NCBI GenBank assembly: GCA_020430865.1
Contig: JAGQIY010001495.1
Span: 1 to 11,502, forward strand
Reading direction: 5' to 3'
DNA: 11,502 nt
DNA from: Myxococcales bacterium
Lineage (GTDB): Bacteria > Myxococcota > Polyangia > Polyangiales > Polyangiaceae
Part shown: positions 1 to 7,660 of the stretch, one piece after another
Position numbering within the stretch: the stretch's first letter is position 1
How the letters are laid out: each line of letters starts with the position of its first letter
Program-made: the position numbers and the translations under genes
The notes under the pieces: model-generated
Database searches by the model: none
What the model saw: the letters and a program-made list of their open reading frames with translations, nothing else
Told to the model about the DNA's origin: nothing

Positions 1-1
1 G

Positions 2-907
2 TACTGGCACGCCGCCCTCACGCTCAATTTCATTCGCTCCCTGGGCAGCGGCGGCTTCTCCGATCTCCACCATCCCGAGTACTGGGATCTCTCCTTCATC
101 GAGCGCGACGACGTCACGGCAGAGCTCAAGGCGAGCTACCGTCGGACCACCGAGCAGCTAGCGGAGGCCCTGCGCTTCATGGAGGCTCTCGGGGAGGCGA
201 AGGTCGGTGACTTGACGCGCGTCGACTTCTACACCAGCCACGAGGGCCTGAGCCTCGACTACGAGGCCGCCCAGACTCGGCAGACCGAGCACCACGCCGG
301 CTTCTATGATCTCACGACTCACCTGCCTTGGATCGGTGAGCGCACGCGAGATCTGGACGGCGCCCACGTGGAGTTCTTTCGCGGCATCCAGAACCCCGTC
401 GGCATCAAGCTCGGGCCCGGCGCCGAGCCGGACGGCCTGCGTCGCCTGCTCGATCGCCTGAACCCACGGGACGAACCTGGCAAGGTGGTGCTGATCACCC
501 GGCTGGGTGCGGAGCGGGTGCAGCAGGTCTTGCCCGTGCTGGTGGAAGCGCTCGAGGGCGATGGTCGCCACGTCCTGTGGGTCTCGGATCCGATGCACGG
601 CAACACCCAAACCACGGCTTCGGGCATCAAGACCCGCAACTTCGACGACATCCTGCACGAAGTGGAGCGCTCCTTCGACGTCCACGAGTCGCTGGGGTCC
701 CGCCTCGGCGGCGTCCACTTCGAGCTCACCGGAGAGGACGTGACGGAGTGCACCGGTGGAGGGCTCAGTGAGGCCGATCTGGATCAGAACTACGTCAGCC
801 TCTGCGATCCCCGGCTGAACTACCGCCAGGCGCTGGAGATGGCCTTCCGCATCGGCGAGCGTATGAGCAAGAGCCCGGACGTTCGCGGCATGGGTTCTGC
901 AAAGTGA
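2..907 (+). CDS. Class II 3-deoxy-7-phosphoheptulonate (DAHP) synthase, 3' part
   Basis: Condenses phosphoenolpyruvate with erythrose 4-phosphate to DAHP, the first step of the shikimate pathway to aromatic amino acids; cytosolic and metal-dependent. The reading frame is open from the first codon at base 2, so the start lies upstream; 301 residues are visible of a family normally about 450-470 long. The visible part begins with the class II hallmark YWHAALTLNFIRSL and GGFSDLHHPEYW. It continues with SDPMHGNTQTT, FELTGEDVTECTGGG and SLCDPRLNYRQ. By comparison with the M. tuberculosis enzyme, the metal ligands visible here are His199 (DPMHGN), Glu241 (HFELTGE) and Asp269 (CDPRLN) of the partial protein; the cysteine ligand would lie upstream of the window. 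The ATG at 179 is internal and not the start, because the conserved sequence runs through it. A strong terminator follows directly. The family assignment is very secure; class II enzymes are not related in sequence to the E. coli AroFGH type. Confidence 0.96.
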   Translation, partial: YWHAALTLNFIRSLGSGGFSDLHHPEYWDLSFIERDDVTAELKASYRRTTEQLAEALRFMEALGEAKVGDLTRVDFYTSHEGLSLDYEAAQTRQTEHHAGFYDLTTHLPWIGERTRDLDGAHVEFFRGIQNPVGIKLGPGAEPDGLRRLLDRLNPRDEPGKVVLITRLGAERVQQVLPVLVEALEGDGRHVLWVSDPMHGNTQTTASGIKTRNFDDILHEVERSFDVHESLGSRLGGVHFELTGEDVTECTGGGLSEADLDQNYVSLCDPRLNYRQALEMAFRIGERMSKSPDVRGMGSAK

Positions 908-908
908 C

Positions 909-929
909 GCGCGAAGTTTTCGCGCTTTT
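909..929 (+). terminator. Intrinsic terminator of the DAHP synthase gene
   Basis: One base after the TGA there is a perfect 7-bp stem, GCGCGAA / TTCGCGC (909-915 with 919-925), with a 3-base loop GTT. It is followed by TTTT and then a pyrimidine run (TTTTCCTCTCTCTG). This is the only hairpin in the window with a real U-tract. It separates the DAHP synthase gene from the downstream PAP2 gene. Confidence 0.75.
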
Positions 930-971
930 CCTCTCTCTGTCTTGGGTCTGGACTCGTTGTTGGTAAGACGT

Positions 972-2033
972 ATGTTGCGCGCCGTGAGTTCTCCGGCCGT
1001 CCCCTGCCGACCTTGGCGTTTTCCGTATGGAATTACTGGTCCTGGGGTAGTCGGGGTCGCCGCCTTTCTGGCTTGTTTCGGGGGAGAGGCCCGGTCGGCA
1101 GTCGCTGCGCCCAGCGGTGGCGAGCCCAGCACCTCGCCGCAGAACGCCAAGAGCACCGGGGCCACCCAGGCGGGCGCTGAACCCGAAGAGCAGGTGCGGC
1201 CTGGCAGTGGAAGGTTCGAGCAAGGCGGCGGCGACTCGCTGGTCTGGAACAAGCAGTGGAAGCGCTACACCGTGGGCAACGGCGTGCTGACCGGCATTGC
1301 GGTCACGACCTTCGCCACCGCCTATGCGATCGGCCCCAACGAGGATGAGCCCTGGACCAGTCACGTCGGCTTCGACGAAGCGGCGAGAGACGTGCTGCGG
1401 GCGGGCGGGCGTCACTGGCGTCAGCGCGCGGAGGACTACAGCGACGTCGGTCTGACGCTGGCCATGAGCTATCCGCTACTCGTGGACTCGCTCATTGTTT
1501 CCTCGTGGTATAGGGATAGCCCCGACATCGGCGTACAGACGGCGCTGATCGATCTCGAGGCGATCTCCTTCACCTTGGCGATCCAGTCCCTGGCCAACCT
1601 CGCCTCCGGCAGGGAGCGGCCCTACGGCCGCACGTGTGGCGCCGAGCTCGACGCCAACACCTCGGACTGCGTGAACGTCAACCGCTACCGTAGCTTCTTC
1701 AGCGGGCATACGTCCGCGAGCTTCGCGGCTGCAGCCGTCAACTGCGTTCACCACACGAAGTTGCCGATCTACGGTGAGAACAGCGCTCTGGCTCCATGCT
1801 TGGGCGGCTTTGCGCTCGCCGGCTTCGTGGGGACGATGCGCATCGTCTCGGACTTCCACTACATGAGTGACGTGCTGACCGGCGCCATCGTGGGAACGGG
1901 TGTCGGTATCGCCGTTCCCCTGGTGCTACATTACCGCAAGGATACCAAGGAGACGCCGGGCCTCGGGTCCGAGGAGATCGAGGTGCGGCTCATGCCGACG
2001 CCGGGTGGCATCGGCGTCTGGGGGTCGTTCTGA
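972..2033 (+). CDS. PAP2-family (type 2 phosphatidic acid phosphatase-like) membrane protein
   Basis: 353 residues from the ATG at 972; a TTG at 942 is in frame but has no better start signals. PAP2 proteins remove phosphate from lipids such as phosphatidic acid, undecaprenyl diphosphate or lipid A at the membrane. Three motif regions are visible. The first is RERPYG, with Arg216-Pro217. The second is SFFSGHTS, with the catalytic-type His246. The third is an R-x5-H-x3-D pattern with Arg290, His296 and Asp300. The Lys that opens the classical KX6RP motif is Asn here (residue 209), and the usual PSGH reads FSGH, so activity or substrate may differ. The N-terminus is hydrophobic (about 24-36) and followed by a Pro/Gly/Glu-rich stretch. 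Hydrophobic helices lie near 105-121, 160-178, 191-211, 247-259, 277-293 and 301-320. The stop overlaps the next start by one base, which suggests translational coupling. The exact substrate cannot be told from sequence. Confidence 0.85.
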   Translation: MLRAVSSPAVPCRPWRFPYGITGPGVVGVAAFLACFGGEARSAVAAPSGGEPSTSPQNAKSTGATQAGAEPEEQVRPGSGRFEQGGGDSLVWNKQWKRYTVGNGVLTGIAVTTFATAYAIGPNEDEPWTSHVGFDEAARDVLRAGGRHWRQRAEDYSDVGLTLAMSYPLLVDSLIVSSWYRDSPDIGVQTALIDLEAISFTLAIQSLANLASGRERPYGRTCGAELDANTSDCVNVNRYRSFFSGHTSASFAAAAVNCVHHTKLPIYGENSALAPCLGGFALAGFVGTMRIVSDFHYMSDVLTGAIVGTGVGIAVPLVLHYRKDTKETPGLGSEEIEVRLMPTPGGIGVWGSF

Positions 2034-2887
2034 TGGCTCATCGTGCCCTAGCGCTGCTGCTCGGCCTGTTCGTGGCCGGAGCCCCTGCCGAGGCGTTGGC
2101 TCAGGTGGTGGGTGGTGGGGGCGCGGGCGCTCCGCCGCCGGGCGAACCGGTTGGTGTCCCCCTGGGGCCTCGGGATCCGGATCGCGAGCCCAGCGCGTTC
2201 GTCGCTACCGCGGTCGACGTGGGCTACCAGTACCTGCGGCCCCGCGGCTCGGTGGGCTACGGCAACCCGTGGGGAACCTGGGTCGGCGTGGACGCGAACC
2301 CCTTGGTCAGCGGGACCGCGGCAGGCGGCTATGCTGGTATTCGACTGGCCCTGCCCCCAGTCGACTTTCGCGCGGGCAGTCGCTACCTGTACTCGTTCAG
2401 CAAGTCGTTCCTGCCGGTTCAGGATGGCTACGATCGACGGGACATCGAGTATGACGACGGAGATCCCGCGCGCTACCTCGCGCTGGAGTCCGAGATCACC
2501 CTCACCCCCATCGTGGGCCCCGGCTACATCCTCAGCGAGAGCTCGGTGACCTACATGACCGGTGTCCCCGACGACCAGTACGTCTACACCGAGCAGCTAC
2601 GCATCGTTGCGAAGGCCCCGTGGATCTTCCGTCAGCGCCTGGGCTACGTCCTTCCCGTCGCCGGCGACGGAGCGCTCAAGCTGGGCATCGTCGGCGAGTA
2701 CTTGCGCGATCCGGATCGCGAGACGGACACCGTCCGCGCGGGGATCATCCTGCGCATGCGCCTGTTTCAGGATCTCGAGGCTCGCGGCAACTTCGTGCCC
2801 GTGCTGTTCAGCCCTGACGATCTGGGGATCAAGGGCGGCGACTTCGGTCAGCTGGGAATTCGCTGGACCTGGGCCGAAGACCTGTAA
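2033..2887 (+). CDS. Exported beta-rich protein, possibly an outer-membrane barrel, unknown function
   Basis: 284 residues. The ATG shares its A with the TGA of the PAP2 gene (TGATG), so translation is probably coupled. A clear Sec signal peptide is visible (MAHRALALLLGLFVAGAPAEALA), with likely cleavage after Ala23. A Gly/Pro-rich segment follows (residues 25-50). The rest is rich in aromatic residues and alternating polar/hydrophobic stretches, such as VDVGYQYLRP, RLGYVLPVAG, VRAGIILRMRLF and GQLGIRWTW. This fits a periplasmic or outer-membrane beta-sheet protein. The C-terminus ends WAEDL rather than in the aromatic residue typical of classical BAM substrates, so a barrel is not proven. 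I recognise no named family. Its position between a lipid-phosphatase-like protein and a membrane kinase suggests an envelope role; that is inference from neighbourhood only. Confidence 0.75.
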   Translation: MAHRALALLLGLFVAGAPAEALAQVVGGGGAGAPPPGEPVGVPLGPRDPDREPSAFVATAVDVGYQYLRPRGSVGYGNPWGTWVGVDANPLVSGTAAGGYAGIRLALPPVDFRAGSRYLYSFSKSFLPVQDGYDRRDIEYDDGDPARYLALESEITLTPIVGPGYILSESSVTYMTGVPDDQYVYTEQLRIVAKAPWIFRQRLGYVLPVAGDGALKLGIVGEYLRDPDRETDTVRAGIILRMRLFQDLEARGNFVPVLFSPDDLGIKGGDFGQLGIRWTWAEDL

Positions 2888-2898
2888 GCTAGCGTCCG

Positions 2899-4854
2899 AT
2901 GGGGGACGCTTCGCAGCGCACGCAACGACTGGACGAGCCTGCGCTGCCGTCGCGTCGAACGGCGCACGCCACCACCCTGCGTCCCGAAGCAGCTGGAGGG
3001 AGCACGCTGCCGCTGGTGGAGGAGGCGACGCGCGCCGCCGAGAGCCTGCCCCGGATCTCCGTGAGCCTGGGTGAGGCCGCGCTGGAATCCTTGCGAGGGC
3101 GCAGCGAAATCGACCTGCACTTCGTGGGTCTGCTTGGAGAGGGCGGCATGGGGCGCGTGCTCCTGGCCCGCCAGCGATCGCTGCAGCGAGAGGTTGCGGT
3201 GAAGACCAGCAAGCCGTCGGCCTCCCAGCAGGTGAGCGCTCAGTTGATCCACGAGGGCGTGGTGACGGGGAAGCTGGAGCACCCCGGCATCGTTCCGGTT
3301 CACTCGCTCGCCCTGGACCAGGCAGGGCGTCCGGTCGTCGTGATGAAGCGCATCGAGGGCGTCGAGTGGGCGGCGTTGATCCACGACGCCCAGCACGGCG
3401 CCTGGAAGGACTGGGTCAGTGATAACCGTGAGGAAATAGATGACGAGGCCCGTCGCGTGGCACACCTCGAGATCCTTGCGCGGGTCTGCGACGCCGTGCA
3501 CTTCGCTCACAGCCGTCGAATCGTGCACCGCGACATCAAGCCGGAGAACGTGATGCTTGGGCGCTTCGGTGAGGTCTACCTCGTGGACTGGGGAATCGCC
3601 CTGCAGCTCGAACCCGAGCAGCCCGGGGTCGGCCTCGCGGGTACCCCGGCGTACATGGCACCGGAGATGGTGCGCGGGGGTCCGATCGATGCGCGAACCG
3701 ACGTGTACCTGCTCGGGGCCACGCTGCACGAGGTGCTGACCGCCAGCTACAGGCATCGGGGGAAGAGTCTGGCTGACCTGCTCGATGAGGCGGAGCGCTC
3801 GGAGGCCATCGCCTACCCTGACTCGGTACCGCGCGAGCTGGCGGAGATCGCAAACCGCGCGACGCGGCGCGATCCCGAACAGCGCTACCAGAGCGCCGAG
3901 GAGTTCCGTGCGGCCATCCGCACCTACCTGAAGCACCAGAGCTCGGTGCGCCTGAGTCGCGAGTCATTGATCCGTGTGGAAAAAGCTGAGGAGGCGCTGA
4001 GCCTGAACTCCAGACGCGCGCGGACTCTTGCTCCGACCACGCTCCGCGAGATCGGCGACCTCCTGAGCGTCGCCCGCTTCGGCTTCTCCCAGGCGCTCGA
4101 GATCTGGAGTGAGAACGCTGCGGCGCGCGCCGGGCAGCAGCGGTGCCTGGTGCGCCTGGTGGAGGCCGAGCTATTGACTCGCGACGCTCGGCGAGCGCGG
4201 ACCTGGCTCTCGGAGCTCGCGGACGTGCCTCCTGACCTGGCTGAGCGAGTGCAGGCGCTCGAGCGAGAACGAGCCGCAGCCGCCGAGCGAGCGGTGGAGC
4301 TACAGCGCTTGGCTGCGGATCTCGACGTCAACGTCGCCTCGCGTCAGCGCCTGCGCGGGGCGATCTACCTCGGGGCCTCCGGCGTCGTGTTCTCGGTCTT
4401 CGGCATGTACCTGGTGCTCAGCGGACGCCAACTCACGCACCTGAGGATGGTGCAGCTCTCTGTGGGCATGAACCTGGTCGTCGGTGCGTGGCTGATGGTG
4501 ATGCGGAAATCAGTGCTGGTGAACGCTTTCAACCGGCGCCTCATGGGGACGCTGATGCTGGTGCTGGTGGGGATGCTCACGGACCGCCTGATCGGCTGGG
4601 CCCTGGAGGTCGACCCCTACGCGATCCTGGTGCACGATCAGCTCCTGATGACGCTGGGCGTCGCCGTCTGCGCCCTGACGGTCAACCGCCGCCTGGCGTG
4701 GATGCTCGCGCCACTGTTGCCTGGTCTGGCGCTGACCGTCGCGTACCCGGCTCTGGTGCCGGCGGTGTTCAGCGTGACCACCGCGATGGCCGCGGCGATG
4801 GCGGTCTGGGTGACGCTGGCCACGGTGCGTGAGTCCGAGGGCCAGGGCGGCTGA
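2899..4854 (+). CDS. Hanks-type Ser/Thr protein kinase with helical region and polytopic C-terminal membrane domain
   Basis: 651 residues; phosphorylates Ser/Thr on unknown partners at the inner membrane. After an N-terminal extension of about 72 residues, the kinase domain spans about 74-345. Visible elements are the glycine loop GEGGMG (80-85), Lys102 (VAVK), a likely helix-C Glu119, HRDIKPEN with Asp212, Lys214 and Asn217, DWG with Asp230 in place of DFG, GTPAYMAPE (248-256), Asp268 and the late Arg329. All catalytic residues are present, so it should be active. Residues about 345-445 are helical and TPR-like, followed by an Arg/Glu/Ala coiled-coil stretch (about 446-475). About six hydrophobic helices fill 487-640. 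There is no PASTA or other recognisable extracellular sensor. The gene starts 11 bp after the preceding stop, so it is probably co-transcribed with the PAP2 and exported-protein genes. A TAGCGT sits 3 bases before the ATG, too close for a standard -10, and no Shine-Dalgarno is visible. Confidence 0.95.
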   Translation: MGDASQRTQRLDEPALPSRRTAHATTLRPEAAGGSTLPLVEEATRAAESLPRISVSLGEAALESLRGRSEIDLHFVGLLGEGGMGRVLLARQRSLQREVAVKTSKPSASQQVSAQLIHEGVVTGKLEHPGIVPVHSLALDQAGRPVVVMKRIEGVEWAALIHDAQHGAWKDWVSDNREEIDDEARRVAHLEILARVCDAVHFAHSRRIVHRDIKPENVMLGRFGEVYLVDWGIALQLEPEQPGVGLAGTPAYMAPEMVRGGPIDARTDVYLLGATLHEVLTASYRHRGKSLADLLDEAERSEAIAYPDSVPRELAEIANRATRRDPEQRYQSAEEFRAAIRTYLKHQSSVRLSRESLIRVEKAEEALSLNSRRARTLAPTTLREIGDLLSVARFGFSQALEIWSENAAARAGQQRCLVRLVEAELLTRDARRARTWLSELADVPPDLAERVQALERERAAAAERAVELQRLAADLDVNVASRQRLRGAIYLGASGVVFSVFGMYLVLSGRQLTHLRMVQLSVGMNLVVGAWLMVMRKSVLVNAFNRRLMGTLMLVLVGMLTDRLIGWALEVDPYAILVHDQLLMTLGVAVCALTVNRRLAWMLAPLLPGLALTVAYPALVPAVFSVTTAMAAAMAVWVTLATVRESEGQGG

Positions 4855-4900
4855 GCCAGCGCCCTGCCAAAGCCAAGATCGTGAAGCCGAGACCGTGGGC

Positions 4901-5833
4901 TCAGTAGCGCCACAGCATGGCTGCCAGATGCATGCCGGCTCCCGGGGCAAAGAACAGGAGTCTGTGGCCGCGCTCGATCCGGCCTTCAGCGATGTAGTGA
5001 TCCAGGGTCAGCGGGATGTTGACCGCCGATATATTCCCCGCGGAACCGAATGTGGTGAGGAGTCGAGTGGCAGGGATGTCGAGCGCCTCGGTCCAGCGCT
5101 CGATCAGCCCCATGCTGGCCTGGTGCGGGATGAACCAGTCGACGTCGCCCGGAAACACATCGCTCTCCCCGAGCAGCTCCCGAGGCACGCTCAACGCCTC
5201 TTGCATGAAGTAGTCTTTGTAGCGAGGGTCACTGGAGAACTCGAAGTGGGTCAGCCCGCCCCGGGCGTGGGGTGAAGGCAACGTCACGAAGTCGAAGCCG
5301 CTGGAGTCGGTGCGCTCACGCACGCCGAGCAAGCTACCCTCATCGAAGCCACCCTCGACGATCACGGCTGCAGCGCCGTCGGCGAGACTCGAGTGGTTGG
5401 TGCCCGGGCCGATGCCTCGGGTGGACCAGTTCATGCTGGTCACGATCGCGACGCGGTGTTGGAGCTTGCTAGAGATCAGCGCGTGAGCGCACTTGAGGGC
5501 AGAAATGAAGCTGGCGCACGCCGTGTCGAGCGTCCAGCACGCCGCGTGCTCCAAGCCCAGCCGACCAGGTAGCAGGTTCACGTCCTTCGGGAAGTCCCAG
5601 TCGCCCATGCCGGAGAACGCGATCACGAGGTCAATCTCTCGCGGATCGAGCTCGGCCCGGTTCATCGCTTGCTGGAGCGCTCGCTCGGCCATGAGCACCG
5701 ACGTCTCTGCTGGGCCAGCGACTCGATGCTCTTCGTGGCCGCGAGGCACCTTCAAACCGGCTGCCTCCAGCTCCGCGCGGCTCACGCGGCGCGTGGGCCA
5801 GTACGCTCCGGTGGAGAGGATTCGTGCGCTCAT
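4901..5833 (-). CDS. Beta-ketoacyl-ACP synthase III (FabH-like)
   Basis: 310 residues from the ATG at 5833. The frame stays open upstream to 5902, but that would run into the divergent gene, and MSARILSTGAYWP matches where family proteins begin. KAS III enzymes condense an acyl-CoA starter with malonyl-ACP to begin fatty acid or polyketide chains. The Cys-His-Asn triad is visible: Cys106 in LDTACASF, His237 in FIPHQAS and Asn267 in SAGNISAVNIP. Spacing (131 and 30 residues) is nearly that of E. coli FabH (Cys112, His244, Asn274). Other family blocks are SSLADGAAAVIV and the C-terminal FFAPGAGMHLAAM. The retained Asn argues for true condensation rather than a CerJ-type acyltransferase, where this position differs. 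No acyl-carrier protein, FabD or FabG is adjacent, so this is probably not the housekeeping fab copy; a starter-unit role in a specialised lipid or secondary metabolite is possible. It is convergent with the kinase gene and divergent from the methyltransferase gene. Confidence 0.9.
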   Translation of the reverse strand: MSARILSTGAYWPTRRVSRAELEAAGLKVPRGHEEHRVAGPAETSVLMAERALQQAMNRAELDPREIDLVIAFSGMGDWDFPKDVNLLPGRLGLEHAACWTLDTACASFISALKCAHALISSKLQHRVAIVTSMNWSTRGIGPGTNHSSLADGAAAVIVEGGFDEGSLLGVRERTDSSGFDFVTLPSPHARGGLTHFEFSSDPRYKDYFMQEALSVPRELLGESDVFPGDVDWFIPHQASMGLIERWTEALDIPATRLLTTFGSAGNISAVNIPLTLDHYIAEGRIERGHRLLFFAPGAGMHLAAMLWRY

Positions 5834-5879
5834 CGACTCACACGGTGCCAGGCCTGGCGCGCGCTGACCAGGTCGGTTG

Positions 5880-5885
5880 TATGCT
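5880..5885 (+). promoter_or_regulatory. Candidate -10 element of the methyltransferase gene
   Basis: TATGCT fits TAnnnT (4 of 6 to TATAAT) and ends 9 bases before the ATG at 5895. There is no Shine-Dalgarno and no convincing -35 at 16-18 bp. A short dyad GACC-A-GGTC (5866-5874) lies just upstream in the 61-bp divergent region and could be an operator half-site pair. Weak evidence on its own. Confidence 0.3.
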
Positions 5886-5894
5886 CCGGCCAGC

Positions 5895-6800
5895 ATGAGC
5901 ACGAACCCTCAGGCCGCGCAGATGGGCGATGAGTCGATGGCCCGCAACCTCGACTTCCAGGCTCGCGCCATCTGGCCCCAAGAGCAGCGGCTCTTCCAGC
6001 GCTACCAGCTCGAAGGCGCCTTCAAGGCGCTCGACGTGGGCTGCGGAACCGGCGAGATCACGCTACGCCTCGCGGAGCTGTTCCCCGAGGCGACGTTACT
6101 CGGTGTGGACATCCTGCCGGGCAACTTGGCGCTCGCGGAGCGGGCGCTGGCCGTGAAGGCCGCTCTGGAGAATGATGCGGCGCCCGGGAGCCCGGAGACG
6201 GTGGGAAACGAAACCACCCTGGCGAATCGACCGGGCCTCGAGAGCAGAGTGAATTTCCGCGAGGCAGATGCGTTCGCCTTGCCCGCGGAGGACGGCAGCT
6301 TCGACCTGGTCGTGTGTCGACACCTCTCTCAGGCGGTGCCCGACTTCCCAGGCTTGCTCGCCGAGCTGTGCCGCGTGCTGGCGCCCGGAGGTCATCTACA
6401 CCTGCTCAGCGAAGACTACGGCATGCTCCACATGCCCCACGTGCGTGACCAGCCGGATCTGGACCGCTTCTGGGTGGACGTCGCGCTGCCCTACCTCGAG
6501 AGCATCCAGTGCGATGGCCGCGTGGGGCGCCACAGCTTGCCACTGGTCCGAGCGAGGGGTCTGGAGGCAGCCCGTATCGACTACGTGACCGTGGACAGCG
6601 AGCGCGTGCCTCGGCGCCTGCTGGCAGGGATCTTCGAGGCCTGGCGTGACGGCTACACGGAGCCCCTGGCGGCGGCGACCGGGCGTCAGGCGTCGTACGT
6701 CGCTGCGTGCTTCCAGGGCATGATCGACGCAGCGAAGAACCCGGAGGCGTACCTGGTCTGGCAGGTGCCTATCATTTCTGCCAGGAAACCGACCGCGTAG
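5895..6800 (+). CDS. Class I SAM-dependent methyltransferase
   Basis: 301 residues from the ATG at 5895; later in-frame ATGs at 5922 and 5937 are possible starts. Transfers a methyl group from S-adenosylmethionine to an unknown small molecule or lipid in the cytosol. Seen in order are the SAM-binding motif I LDVGCGTGE (about 46-54), the acidic end of strand 2 in LLGVDIL (Asp72), then READAFALP (Asp125, adenine-side acidic residue), SFDLVVCRHLSQAV (strand 4) and RVLAPGGHLHLLSED (strand 5). Between strands 2 and 3 there is an insertion of roughly 25 residues (about 92-117), rich in Ala, Asn, Pro and Gly, that most relatives lack. The C-terminal ~110 residues form an additional helical region that may shape the substrate pocket. 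The substrate cannot be assigned. It is divergent from the KAS III gene with 61 bp between starts, so the two may share control and act in one pathway; this is inference. Confidence 0.9.
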   Translation: MSTNPQAAQMGDESMARNLDFQARAIWPQEQRLFQRYQLEGAFKALDVGCGTGEITLRLAELFPEATLLGVDILPGNLALAERALAVKAALENDAAPGSPETVGNETTLANRPGLESRVNFREADAFALPAEDGSFDLVVCRHLSQAVPDFPGLLAELCRVLAPGGHLHLLSEDYGMLHMPHVRDQPDLDRFWVDVALPYLESIQCDGRVGRHSLPLVRARGLEAARIDYVTVDSERVPRRLLAGIFEAWRDGYTEPLAAATGRQASYVAACFQGMIDAAKNPEAYLVWQVPIISARKPTA

Positions 6801-6801
6801 C

Positions 6802-6821
6802 GTGACGCGCCCGCGCGTCGC
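6802..6821. terminator. Hairpin between two convergent genes, probable shared terminator
   Basis: The 23 bp between the methyltransferase stop (6800) and the stop of the opposing gene (6824) are almost filled by one hairpin, GTGACGCG / CGCGTCGC with a CCCG loop (8 pairs, one of them G-U). There is no U-tract on either side, so it is not a textbook intrinsic terminator; position and strength suggest a bidirectional transcription stop. Confidence 0.4.
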
Positions 6822-6823
6822 CG

Positions 6824-7654
6824 TCAGGGACCGGTGCTCGAGATCCTCTTCTTGGTGATCAGGAACTCGTTGCACAGCAGGATCGCGAATGGACTGCGCC
6901 CGGTCCGCACGGCGAGCTGGTCCGCCAGTTTGGTGTAGTAGTCGACAACGGGCTGGTCCTTCCAGCCGCTCGACAGCACGACCTGGAGCTCGAGCCCAGC
7001 GCCCCGGCGCCGCAGGATCACCTCCGCTTTGTCTCCCGGAGGAAAAACTTCCTGGCGCTCCAACGTCTCCGCCACCTGGCGTGCTTCGCCCTCGCTGGCC
7101 CCGCTCTCGTACACCACTCTGTGGCCTGGGCTCGCTTCGACGTAGTCGTCTCCCGTGACGCCCAGGCCTTCGCTGAGGCCGACCAGCACGCCCAGCAGAA
7201 CCAGCGCCGAACCAAGGCTGATCCCAGCGACCAACCAGCCGGAGCCCTTGCGTCCTCCGCGGCCGAGGTGGGGCGTGACCACCGGATCCAGCATCTGTCG
7301 GCCTAGCATCACCATGGCGATGGTTGCCCCGAGAGGGACCGCGTTGCCGATTCCCTGCGGCAAGGAGAGAGCCGCGGCCAGGGTCAGCAACGTGAGGCCC
7401 CCTCCCAGTAGCAGGGCTCGCCGCGCTCCGGCGGCGTGCCCCAGACGCGACAGACTCAGATACATCACGATGGTCCCCGCCAGCGCGCTGCCGAAGAAGG
7501 TCGCGACCCCGACCGCGGTGGTCGTGAAAGGCCGAGCGTCGGCGCTCGGCGAGTGCGAGCTTTCATCGGGTTCGCGAGCGGGAGGCGCGTAGGGGTTCGG
7601 CCCGGCGGACAACGCCTGTTCAGGCTTCGGCGCGCTGGTCTCGTCCGAGTTCAT
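6824..7654 (-). CDS. NPYAPP-motif four-helix membrane protein, unknown function
   Basis: 276 residues. The N-terminal 44 residues are polar, Pro/Ser/Ala-rich and carry NPYAPP (20-25), a short motif seen at the N-termini of many otherwise unrelated hypothetical membrane proteins of Myxococcota and Planctomycetes. Four hydrophobic helices follow at about 45-68, 79-98, 103-118 and 139-161. The C-terminal ~115 residues (about 163-276) are soluble: a helix with ARQVAETLER, a strand pair around AEVILRRRGAGLELQVVLSSG, a Tyr-rich helix (VVDYYTKLADQLAVR) and a final hydrophobic strand PFAILLCNEFLI ending in basic residues. I recognise no named domain in this part. No ribosome binding site is visible; a TGCTAGCCT element ends 6 bases before the ATG. 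It is divergent from the Gly/Ser-linker lipoprotein gene with only 43 bp between starts. Confidence 0.8.
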   Translation of the reverse strand: MNSDETSAPKPEQALSAGPNPYAPPAREPDESSHSPSADARPFTTTAVGVATFFGSALAGTIVMYLSLSRLGHAAGARRALLLGGGLTLLTLAAALSLPQGIGNAVPLGATIAMVMLGRQMLDPVVTPHLGRGGRKGSGWLVAGISLGSALVLLGVLVGLSEGLGVTGDDYVEASPGHRVVYESGASEGEARQVAETLERQEVFPPGDKAEVILRRRGAGLELQVVLSSGWKDQPVVDYYTKLADQLAVRTGRSPFAILLCNEFLITKKRISSTGP

Positions 7655-7660
7655 CCGCGC

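Noticed and set aside
179..907. ATG at 179 as the start of DAHP synthase
   Set aside because: Conserved class II sequence continues in frame upstream to the window edge, so the gene is truncated by the window rather than starting here.
158..1252. Long minus-strand open frame (about 364 codons) opposite the DAHP synthase and the start of the PAP2 gene
   Set aside because: It lies antisense to strongly conserved coding sequence, its translation shows no recognisable motif, and long antisense frames are expected at this GC content.
2848..3936. Long minus-strand open frame opposite the kinase domain
   Set aside because: Antisense to unmistakable kinase motifs; the translation is Arg/His/Gln-rich shadow sequence.
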